Assembly: GCF_964340395.1 (NCBI RefSeq)
Contig: NC_135562.1
Span: forward strand, 5,007,134 to 5,071,133
Length of the DNA stretch: 64,000 nucleotides
Direction: 5' to 3'
Source of the DNA: Glandiceps talaboti
Taxonomy: Eukaryota; Hemichordata; Enteropneusta; Spengelidae
Numbering within the stretch: position 1 is the stretch's first letter; each line of letters starts with the position of its first letter. Position numbers and translations under genes: made by a program. Shown piece after piece: positions 14,801-26,800 of the stretch. Below the pieces are notes generated by a model, which worked only from the letters and a program-made list of their open reading frames with translations, was not told where the DNA came from and made no database searches.

Positions 14801-17800
14801 AATATACATCAGGTAGGATGTTAAGCAAAACTGGAAGTCCATAGTAAAGTAAAAATGATCGTACTTCTGAGGCTTTCCAGTACTTTTGGTGTTTTTCAAA
14901 AGAACGTGGACATCTTGATATTTCATATGGTGGTTGAATTTCTGCAAGATGCTTGTCCACTAGGTGTACTTTATTTGATATACAGAAATGCTCACCAGAA
15001 TGTTGCGTACCAAACCACAAGGAAAACAAAGTTTTCATTACCCCTTGAAGTACACAATGCATGTAGTCTATTCCTGTGCCCCTTGCAAGATCATAGTATG
15101 ACAGTCCACCTAGCCAACATGGCCCTTTGATACCATTTACTAACACACCTGTAAATAAGAAAAGAATTATTAAATAATTAAATTCAATGAAAATCTGTAT
15201 TGCAGTATCTCTTTTATTCAAACATGTACATTTTATATGTAACCAGTGACACTTCTGTATGCATTATGTATTATTGATATTAATAAAACTATTGTAACAT
15301 TCAGCCACACACTTATTACAATGAACACTCAAGTACAGGTGAGTAGGACTGAATACACTCAAACAAGGCACAGTACCAGCATCATTCCTCTTCAGACTTC
15401 AATCTTTTCATACGATATCACATTGGTTATAATTAACATATGAATAATCTTTTTTTTTCTTTTCTTTCTTTTTTTAAAAAAAAAACAGCTCCGAAAATAA
15501 GCATCACTAACCTGTTTCACTGGCTTTTCTGGCATCAGCACACAAATTTGCATGGGTTCTGGCTGGTCCCATAGGGTCTTCTTTAATGAAAGGGAAGGTG
15601 TGAACATGTCCCCCTTTTTTTGTTTTGACAGTTTGTCCTGGTTGCATGCATTTTAGACAGCCATAGAATCCATTGAATTGAACAGAGTTGCACATCATAC
15701 TTCTTGCAGGAAGATCACAAGTACCACATATCAGAATTACTTTAGATCTCAAAGTCTCGCCTGTGTTTGTTTGAACATCAATTCCTTCATGTTCTAACTT
15801 GGACAATGTTTTATAAAATGGTTTTAAAAATGTTAGCATTTCAGGTTTTAATGGCCCAAACCATAACCCACCAAATATGAGGTTTTCTTTCTTGATACGT
15901 TCATGGAAGGGAAGCTCATTCACAACAAAGTATAATGGCCACAATGAAAAAGATGATGATTTGAATACCGGTACACCATCAGTGTTCCACATCAATGAAA
16001 TATTTTCAGAAACAGCCAATATTCCATCTTCAACAAGGTTTCGATATAGTTCACCATCATATATATCTTCGAGATTTGCAGGATCTTCTTTCTCTCTATG
16101 AAAGCGATGTTTTATGTTATCACAGAAACCATCCTTTTGAAATAAATTTCTTATCTGCTCTTCAATAGATATTTCTATGAAAAAATGTTTAGCAGCACGT
16201 TTTGTCAGGTCATTCCCACAACACGAATTAGGGCACGTTTTAGCACTACTATCTATACCAAGGTATAACAAACACTTCCCACAATAGTGGTGATAGACTA
16301 ATGAATTGCGAGTGTTCTGGAAATATTTCATAAATGTATGCATTGACTTCAGTCCTGGGTGTGCTTGTGCACAATGAAGTGATATTAATGTAAGTAGATC
16401 TGACAAAGCATCACCAGACAAATGGTATTTCAGAGCATATGTTATTATTAAGAACATGCTCATTTCAACTGTTATGGTTGAATTGGGAAATAACATGTCA
16501 CTTTCGAAAGAATTATTAGTGTCAGTATTTGGAATAAAATCAGAAGTGGTAGGACCACAGCCTTCAGATTCTATGCCATCCTCATTATGTTCTTCGTTGG
16601 TATCATTTCCAATTAAAGAGTTATAAATTGACATGTGCTCAGTAAGCATCACCCCCTCCTCCTCATCATAATCACCACCATCATCTTTACCATCATCATC
16701 AGTGTTCTCCTGTATCTGTGGAGCTGAAGAAAATTTATGAAGTATATTCATATACTTTTCAGTATCAGCTGATTCCTCCATAGCACCTGTGAATATCTGT
16801 GAGTCTGAGTCTCCATCCAAAGAATCGCTATTTTCATGCTGTTGATGAAGCGTTTCTGAGATGTCAGCATTACCACATTCCCCACTGTTACTCGTGTTAG
16901 TTTTCTCTTCTGTTTTGGTAGCACTATCATTTCCTGAAGCATGTGTGGAGGCTACAGCATGTTGTAGGATTGCTTCATGTTGAGACAGGGAAACCTTACT
17001 TCTTTGCTGTTCTGTAAAGTGACAAGACACATATTGACATTGTTGATCTTGGAACATAGCAAAAAACCCATGTACTTGCAGCTGTACAACTTTAAGACAG
17101 CAAACTAGTTTTGGTAACGATCGACTATTGTCTAGAGTGTAAACACCAATCTATAATTTGTGTAAACATGATGTGTGGCACGTCATGTATTTGTATATTG
17201 TAAATGTTAACATTACATAATAGTCAACAATTTATGCAAGCTTTCAATGCCAGCAATGGTCCGAAAAGAATAGCATGTTTATTATACATAATCTTGAGGT
17301 ATGAGAAAGACTTAATTTGTATCAGGACGATTTCTGCATTTTATGTGAAACTAGCCATACTTCGATCATGGAGGTTCCCGGAAACTGAACCCAGAAACTA
17401 AACGAATTTTGACCACATCTTAATAAACATGAGTCAAGACAGTGACACAAGGATTTAACTTACCTAACAATGATTTGACGTTCTTTCTTCGTCTCTTTTC
17501 AATTGAATCCTCACGTCGATCTCGTCTTTTAGGCATTTTGATTGGAATAATTACGAGATAATCGCGAATCAGTGTACGTGTTAATTGCTGACGCTATCAC
17601 AGAACCGGAAGCCCATGATACATTGCGCTATAACTACCAATCACATTTTAGCGCGGGCTGAGGTAGTTACTCGATCAACTTTGATTGCATTGTTAACGGG
17701 TCGTCGACTGCTTTGTGAGTGCTATTGTATTGTTTAGCTTTTGTTCACAACTTTTGTCACAATGGAAGAATGGGCTTTAGTTTATTTTCAAGAGGAAGAC

Positions 17801-20800
17801 TGTTACTGTTCTATTCCAAGGGATCACATAGTAGCAGGGGATTATGAAGAGAAAAAAAAAGTCAAGGTCAAATGGGCTCATTACGATGCCATAAACAACA
17901 CGGACACCGAAGACATATACGATGCCACTGTCATAAAAATAGGTAAGTAACAAAATGCCTGTAATGTTTTCAGTGTATACGAGATATGACCCCAGACATG
18001 TAGATTGAGAGGTGTTGACTGTATTCATATTGTCCAAGCACAAGTTGAAGTTTTTCAAATTGTGTCGATTTGTTCGCCATGGTTCAACCAATTTATTGGC
18101 GTGTTCGAATTTTGGTGTCGAAGAGTAAGTGTTAAGTAATACTGTGAATGAATGTGGGCAACGTTGGTGGAGGGTCTAGTGACAATGGTATTGGTAACAA
18201 CGTAAATCAAAACTCCTTTTTAATGATATTGTATCAACAGACGGTGTAGCAATTTATTTCAAAGATACGCGCCAAAGTATGGGTGACCCATGACCCGCGA
18301 GAATATGTTGATTTGTTCTTTCCGTCATCGGTAAGTAGGTCAAAGGTCTAAATGCATAAATCTTTCAGCGGAAGCAGCAATTTTGTGTGAATACAGTTTG
18401 AATATCGATTGAGATTTATTTGAGTTACTGGTATTGCCTTTCAACACTTGCTTGTTAGGAATGGGTACATGGTCAAACTTGGGACGTGCGAGGCTAGAAA
18501 AGAATTCTGGGTAATGAATGATGTCATGAATTTGGTGAAAGGTCATAACCAAACGTTGAAAGCTGCCATTTTGTTTGTTTATATAATATGAACGCACGAT
18601 CGTTGTTGTCCAAATTTGAGGACGTTCCGACATCTCGGGGCCTTGCTGCCAATTACAAAAGTGGTTGGTGCGTTCACGGAAGACTCGACAGTGAACAGAA
18701 GTGAGATGGCACGTAAATATGTTTCAGTCGATGAGTTAACTTATATGAACACGTAAAATGGTTAAATACAAAAAGTCAACAATGGTAACAGCTGTGAAAA
18801 TACGGAACATCATACATACTTCATTCTATAGTCGTAACATTTCCACCATCGATGATAGTTTATGGAACTTTTTGATGAAGGCATATGTATTGTGTATTGC
18901 TGTGATTGTTGTACATAAGGGTGTGCTCACTTGTCTGTGATTTTTACAAGGGAATACGTAAAGAAGGTGCGAGTTTGTGATAGTCAACACAAACCCATGT
19001 CATGTATAAACTGTTGGTATGTTGAAATTTCTCATGACATTCCTCAGTCGAACTGCATCCAATGCATGTAGTTTTGTTTGTTGATTGAAATGATAACGAT
19101 TTTGTTAATAAGGGAACACTTGTTATTTGTTTACAGCAATGTGGAAACCCAGCATTGTTTTAAGTATGGATTATATTTATTCCACACACCAATACAACAT
19201 CTTGGTAAAATCGTAATGAACAATGTTTATTACAATCAGTTTATTACATGTATAAGGTTCTGGCGGTTGCTCAATTATGCTAGAATGTGTTGAATTCTGG
19301 CAGATTCAGATGTTAAAAAGTTACATCTGTGACAAAAGAATAATGTTTACCTGAGACTACCTTTGGTAAATGGGAGAGCAACTGTTGCTAATCTGTTTCT
19401 TACCTGTTTGTGATTATAGACTTTTGGTTTTGCATTTCAGGAACTAAAAAGATAGTCAACCAAGCAGAAGTACAAAATGTAATGAAATTAAAAGAAGCCA
19501 GACAGAGGCAAAAATTAAATGGACCAAGAGAGAGAAAGCCCAGTGCCCGTAAATTGGGCTACACTGGAGGATCAAGTCCAGTAAAGACATCAAATGTCAA
19601 AAAAACACGTGGTCAGTCAACAAAGAAAAGACCAGCTTCGACTTCACCACCGATGGAGACCACTGTTCCTAAAGCCAAAAGAAAATCACAAAATAATGCC
19701 ACAGCAGCTAAGAAACCTAACAAAGGAGTAACAAGAGAAGTGCTGCATGGAAGGAGCAAAGCCAAAAGTGAAGCCAACAAAGCCAAAAATGAAGCCAACA
19801 AAGCCAAAACTGCAGCCAGGAACAGTGAGGCGGCAGCATATTTTGCTCACAAGTTTTCTGGTAATGGTAGAAGCCCAGTAGCATCACAAACTCAGAGTGA
19901 AAGACCATCTATACCACCAACCACCATTCATCAGACCTCACTAACACCACCACCTCAACAGACATCAACCTGTATCAACAGGCAACAGGCATCACCACCA
20001 ACCACCATGCATCAGACCTCACTAACTCCACCACCTCGACAGACATCGATGGGTATCAACAGGCAACAGCCATCACCACAAACCACCATGCATCAGACCT
20101 CACTAACTCCACCACCTCAACAGACATCGATGGGTATCAACAGGCAACGGCCATCACCACAAACCACCATGCATCAAACCTCACTAACTCCACCACCTCA
20201 ACAGACATCAACAGGTATCAACAGGCAACAGCCATCACCACAAACCACCATGCATCAGACCTCACTAACACCACCACCTCAACAGACATCAAAGGGTATC
20301 AACAGGCTACAGGCATCACCACAAACCACCATGCATCAGACCTCACTAACTCCACCACCTCAACAGACATCGATGGGTATCAACAGGCAACGGCCATCAC
20401 CACAAACCACCATGCATCAGACCTCACTAACACCACCACCTCAACAGACATCAGCAGGTATCAACAGGCAACAGCCATCACCACCAACCACCATACATCA
20501 GACCCCACTAACACCACCATCTCAACAGACATCAACTGATATCAACAGGCAACCGACATCTCTTCTCCAGTCACTCTCTCCAACATTTAGTGGTTCAGGT
20601 CAAAGGCATATGCAGCAGCAGTCAAGTGGTTATCAAGTATCAGCTCATTCTACTACCTCACATGCCTCCAAGTACACTGGTACCACATTATCACCAGCAA
20701 GCAGTAGCACGCCCAGCCATGTGGATACTCAATATGGTATGGATGATCATATTTTTGATACCTGGCAACACACCCCAAATAATTCATCTGATGATGATGA

Positions 20801-23800
20801 CATCGAAATGAGCACATCACATATTTTTGGGATGGCTATGAGCACAGTTAATGAGACACTAAGAGATGATGATAACCCAATGAGTTTCCCATTCTCAAAT
20901 GCAAATGGAAGTGGTGGTACCTGTACTTCTACCAGCCCATCTATCCTTAACATGGATGATGGAAAGCAAAGCCAGCCAACAGGTGTGACTGAATGCCAGA
21001 ATTGTGCTATATACAAAGATGAAATTACAAGGCTAAAAACCCAAACCCTAGTGCCAGGTATGTTCACTGAGTCTTCGTTCTTGACCATTTCTCCATAAAA
21101 ATGTGAGGGATCTAATAATTGTTTATGCTCTGATTACTTTGTTAAAGTACTACCTTACTTATTTGCACTATTGTATGCCCTCGTAGATTACAAAGACATT
21201 GATAATTAATATGGCAATGATGGATGCATTACTAATTACACTCTTTAAGAACATGTAGCTATAATTACACAAATCAAAAGCCATGTAAATGCAAAGTGTG
21301 TGTGTGTGTGTGTGTAGAAAAGAATCTTTATTGCATCCGTTAAGTAAACCACATTTCTTCACTGGATTTTCTGCAATAAGTATTTGGGGCTAAAACAAAC
21401 CAATAAATATATAAACTATAGTAATAATGAGCTTTATATGAAAATTTGAACTTTAAAATGTCGTATATAATCTTAACTCTGCAGAATGTCTTTCCATTTG
21501 AGAAGTGCTGATTTTATAAAAGTTGTCAGTGCTATAAGTATGTGTATTGACAACTTCCATAAAATCAGCTTATCTAAAATAAGAAACTTAAAAACATTTT
21601 GATAGTGCTTATGTAGAATATACATGTGGAAGTTATTAATATGGTTCGTGAAATCTTATATTTTATTTTAAATTAATTGTTCATTCAATGTGTACTTACA
21701 TTTTTTTTCTGTAGTGCCTTCACCAGAAGCAGCTGAGTACATAAAGCAACTATTTCTTGTTCTTTGTGGCATGAAAATAGGGGTAAGTTGATACTCTACC
21801 TGTCTTCTTTTCTGTGCACTGCTTCATATAGCTGGCATTTTGGTTTGATGTACATTTATGCCAATCTTGCAACATGTATGCACTTAGGTGAATGTCCATG
21901 TCAATAGGATATTAATCATTAAGAAACCCATACTGTATGTAATGTAAGTTGTTATTTTCAACTAAATTTTAATATACAAACCATATTTCAGGAACAAGGA
22001 ACAAACAACAATCACCGCACCCAATCCATGGATCAGACTTCGGATGACACATGTTACAAAAAACCAGGTCAAGTAAGTACTCGTACATATTGCTTTCTTT
22101 TTCTTGTAATGTATTTTTAATTTCAGGGTTTATTATTTGCTGCTATTGTTGTACTACTCCTGTACAACTGCTCTTTCAAAATTCCATGATGTTTCTAGTG
22201 GTATAAATTCTATTATGTCATTGGCCTCGGTAAAAATAAGTGACAACTCTGACTTTATGGCAATTGCTAATTCTTTTTTTTTCTGTCTTAATTTTCAGGG
22301 TATGACTCAACTTGTACCAAATGAACCAGTATATATGTCAGCTATAGTTCTTACCAGTATCTTATCTGAGTGCAAAAAAGACGCCAAGAAACTGTTTCAC
22401 AAGTTGATTGAATACTATTTTCCTGTTGCGGTTTTAGCAGTTTCGACAGGCTCTGATGTTAAACAGAGCTCAGCAGGAAAAGTTCCCCTGGATCAGAGCA
22501 TTGTGAAGACCCTGAAATGTGAGTACTTGTCACTCGGGTATATTCATGGATATTTTAAAGCAAGCGCTCGGCATAACTTAACTATTTATAATCTCAAGAG
22601 GTTTTAAAAAATATTATTTTCTCAACAGTCCTTGATAAACAAACAAATGTGAATTTACAATGTATAACCTGAACCTTGAGTATCTATATTTGTTATATGC
22701 TACATCAAAACATCGGACATCTTTGTGAAGATCATATTGTCATTTTCTTTCTTTTCTTTAGCATATGCAAGAGCAGCTGCCTTTAAAAACAATGAAAATG
22801 TAACGGATAGAGATCTGAACAGAATTCTCACTAATAAATGCACAGCTGCGAAGAGGTCAATAGGGAAGAAACTGAAGGAGTATAAAAGGATGGATGACAA
22901 TAATGAAAAGGTATGTGCAATACATTATTGTGTATTCTGACTTCTGTGGTGTGTGTATGTCTTAAATTTAGCATGTACATGAAGGAGTATGTGTTTTTGA
23001 GTTTTTCATCTAAGCCCTTATTTCACATTTCAATCATATCAGGCACACACATTGAAGTTCATTTGTCCATGTTAATGTTTTTCTACTTTATATGTAGACT
23101 AACTGTATTTCTTTTTTCTTTTTTTTCTTTGCAGAGTAACTACATGTGAATGCTGTACTCTGTGTTCACAGTGAACTGTTATGACATTTGCATATACGGG
23201 TACTGTTACTAAACTTTATTATTTTGACTTTGTAACTGTTTACAGGTGCCATTTGTGATATTGATGCAATATAGCCAGGGTTATAAAATGTACATGCAGG
23301 TTAAGGCATACATGTATACCATTTTAAAAAATAACTTCCTTTTGTATAATACATCCTATAAAGGTTGTTAAAGTTATTTAAGAACTCAGCTTTGTCAGCA
23401 AGTGCAACTTTCCTATTACCATGTATTTCTATATCTAAATTAATTTAGTATATCATATATTTCATAAGCTTTAATATTTATATATTTAATCTTACATCAT
23501 TTACAAGCCATCCATGTATTTGTTTTCATTTTCAAGAACTTAAATTTACACTTAGGCCAAAAAAAATTTGTTTCTGGTCAGAAACAGTTAAATTAAATAC
23601 CCTTGTGTCTGTCTTCTTTTTTTTGTCACCAACCCATGCAGTCTGCAGATCCGACGGAAACACACAAATAGCCCTTTCTATTTCAGTGATGACCACAGAC
23701 ATACTAGTACTACATAAAAAAACAGTAACTGACATAAATAGTTGACTGAGTGACAGGTGTGTTGAGAATTTCAAAAGAAAAAAAAATCACTTTGTCACAT

Positions 23801-26800
23801 CATTTTAGACATGTCCTGACCAGAAACAATTTTTTTTTCTTATGAGAATAACTTTGTGCACCTTTTCCATGACAATATAATCCTTGAGTAACGAAATAGA
23901 TTTAGCATATATCGTAGTATATTTTATAGCATGTAGTGATGTATTTTCGAGAGTTTAATTATTAGACCCATAGAGAACAGTAACAAGTGATTTCAGGTAA
24001 AAGATAATGCCTTTACTGGCTGAAAATATTTCGATAGCACAGTGGTAACATTTATCCATCTTTCCGTGACAAAGTGCTGTGACAACCAACAGCTTGCCTG
24101 TAAGAAGATGGCATACAATTACATATATCCATATACATTAATTGAACTTCCATGTATGAAATGTTTCATCAAATCTATCAAGAAAATAGAGGAACATAGA
24201 CTTTACCCTTTTACCTCAAGTATTCTATTCACTGTTTGTAGTGTATTTTTTTTACTTATGTATATTGCATTATCTCAGGATATAAACATTGTTGTTCAAA
24301 TGAAATATTCTTATAATCCATGTTTGCATTTGAATGGTTTGTATGCATGTATAACTTGCAGGGCATCATTAACCCAGATTCTCACAACTTGCCCAGATTC
24401 AATGTAACTGGTTAGTTACATTATTTGCAATATGTCACCTCCATAACAAACATCCATTTTTAATTCATTTTTCAGATTCAGTATTCTGGGTTTTTGAAAG
24501 CCATGCATGTATATTAGTGTGACAGTTGTTGACTATAATATGCTTCAACTTGGGACTAGCAATTAGTGATTACATTAACAAGCAGAAACATGGCCCATTT
24601 CCAAGGCTACTACAGGAAATGTCCCCTGCAGTAGTTTTCCTGACTTACATGTGGAATTTGTTCATATTAACAGATACCATAGGTAATCATTACCTATTAC
24701 TTGCATTCATAGCACAATGTTCTTATATTTGGTAATGACAAACAACATATTACCAGACTTTCACTTCACTTCATTCAGGGATTTGCATAAAAAAATGGAC
24801 AGCTTTGTGTGAGAGAATTGCCTTTTCTGATTGAATATGTAAGTATAATGTATGCTGTTAAAGTAAGTTTAACAACTCTCTTGACTTGGTAAATCAGTCC
24901 ATTGCTGAGTGAACACAAAATTAGCTTATGCATTTTACTAGTCCCTTTCACAATCTCAGAACACAACCCAAATGGGTTAAAATGAGATATACAGTCTACA
25001 CAACATCTATTCCCCCTTTTGTAGTGCACCAATTATGCCTGTCAGAAGTCTGTTTATAGTCTTTCAGCTGCCTGTCACAAAGCTTAAAGAAGTCTGACGA
25101 TAGCCTTTCAAGTCTGTTCATTGTCTATCAGATGTCTGTTGAGAGTCTTACAGATGTGTATTATAAAGCTGTTCAATGTCTGTCGCGTATTTACCTGAGC
25201 TGTTGAGAGCTGTTCTCTGCAGCTCAAATCTAATTATGTATGCACAAAAATCAGCCTCCCGGCAGCTAACTGTCAGAAGTCTTTTTGAGAGCTGCTGCAG
25301 CTCAAAAACAGCTGTCTCATTTCGGTAAGGGTCTGCTTATGATAGATAGTACAAAAAAGCCCTAGTTTAGGGGTCTTACGTAATTCCTATCCCTTAGCTA
25401 ACCTTAAACAAACTCCCTAGCATGCTTACAAATAAATGAATTATGTTGTCAGTCCACCACCATTCTACATTCCTGGCAGAACATCCAATAAACAACAGAC
25501 TTCAAACCAGCTCCGATTCTGCTGAAGTGAAAAAACTTAGTCAGCCACTTTGATCCAAATTTTAAAAGTATAACAGCTGTCAAAGTGGATAGAAACTTTA
25601 TTGGAAGTATGGCAAGCTTTTCTGTAGAGCAATGTGAAAACAACTGAATTTCTTTTCAATTCTAAAACTGTTGGACTATTGAGATGTGTTTTCTCTATAA
25701 ACAAACTGACAACATTCAATTCTTTTCAATGCTTTCAAGGACTTTTAAGTTATGATAGTTGGGAAGAGATTTCAAGTATTTAGATTGTGGTAAAAAACAA
25801 AATTCCCTTAAGGCTTTCCCCCCCAGGGGTAAGGTCAACATGCTACAAAGATGTCTGTGTAGTTCACTTTTACCCCAGTAGATCAAATGCGACCTTTGAC
25901 CTTTTTGTCAGGTACCTGTCACCTGAGTGATGATTGATTGAGGTTTCGTCATATATCACCTGATTAATGAAATTAGTGTGAATTCAGGTGAGGGTCAAAG
26001 GTCACTCACATACCTCTCCTGCAGACACCATTCTTATGTCACAGACCAATGAGGCCTGTTTGAATCCACTTGGGGTCAAAGGTCGTCGAAGTACCCATCC
26101 AGACAGTGTTCATGTCAACAATACCAGTGCTAAGTAACTCAAGGCTATACAGGACATCTTGCCTGTCTCCTTGTTGTACACTGTGTAATTATACATTACC
26201 ATACAGTGTAAATATTGTGAACTGCATCACAATACAAAAATGTATATTTGTATTTTTGGGGTACTGAACTGAGTCAGGTTCTTCATTCTTTGTATAAATT
26301 GGTCGCAATGCATTATCTGGAGTTGATTGATGTCAGGGTGATGACTCCATTTCCCCCAAAAATGTGTTGACCTGTAAAATACCGTACACGTGTACACTGA
26401 CAGGCTTGATGTGTTATGAATAGAAGTTGCACTACTGTAACAACTGCTGACATCAGACCATTGACAACCAGAACCTGTTACAAACATAGAAAGTATTAAA
26501 AACAACTGAATTGGATTAATAACACTTGGCACAATCTGATTAAAATCCGATGTAGATGTCGGCTAATCTTTCATGCTATTTTACCTTCGTTATTTTGCTT
26601 GAATTGACCTTCGTAGTACATGTTTACGTTTTTAGCCTGATCGTCTCCTCAAAAACGTAAACATGTACTACGAGGGTCAATTCAAGCAAAATAACGAAGG
26701 TAAAATAGCAATGAATGATTAGCCAACATCTACATCAGATTTTAATCAGATTGCACTTGGCACAGCATGTTGGAAGCACAGAGACTTGCATTACATTCCG

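Larger units (their letters stand above)
12358..25331. mobile_element. Autonomous EnSpm/CACTA-like DNA transposon inside an LTV1 intron
   Basis: The left end reads CCCTTACCAAACTGA. The right end on the opposite strand reads CCCTTACCGAAATGA, so 13 of 15 bases match. Both ends are flanked by the dinucleotide TC (12356-12357, 25332-25333), a possible 2-bp target duplication that could be chance. Inside each end are CAGCTG/GTCTG-rich arrays of 21-22 bp units. The 13-kb interior has a tnp2/DUF4218 transposase on the minus strand and a BEN-domain gene on the plus strand, diverging from one promoter. Both genes are open throughout with good splice sites, so the copy looks young. Subterminal arrays plus a tnp2 transposase are typical of CACTA elements, but the CCCTTACC terminus is not the classic CACTA. 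The boundaries are inferred from this one copy. Confidence 0.85.

Noticed and set aside
13860-17536. A domesticated host gene of tnp2 origin
   Set aside because: It lies between matched transposon ends with subterminal arrays and a partner gene, so an element-encoded transposase is simpler.
19613-19908. Hydrophobic antisense frames
   Set aside because: They are shadows of the EANKAK-coding region of the BEN gene.
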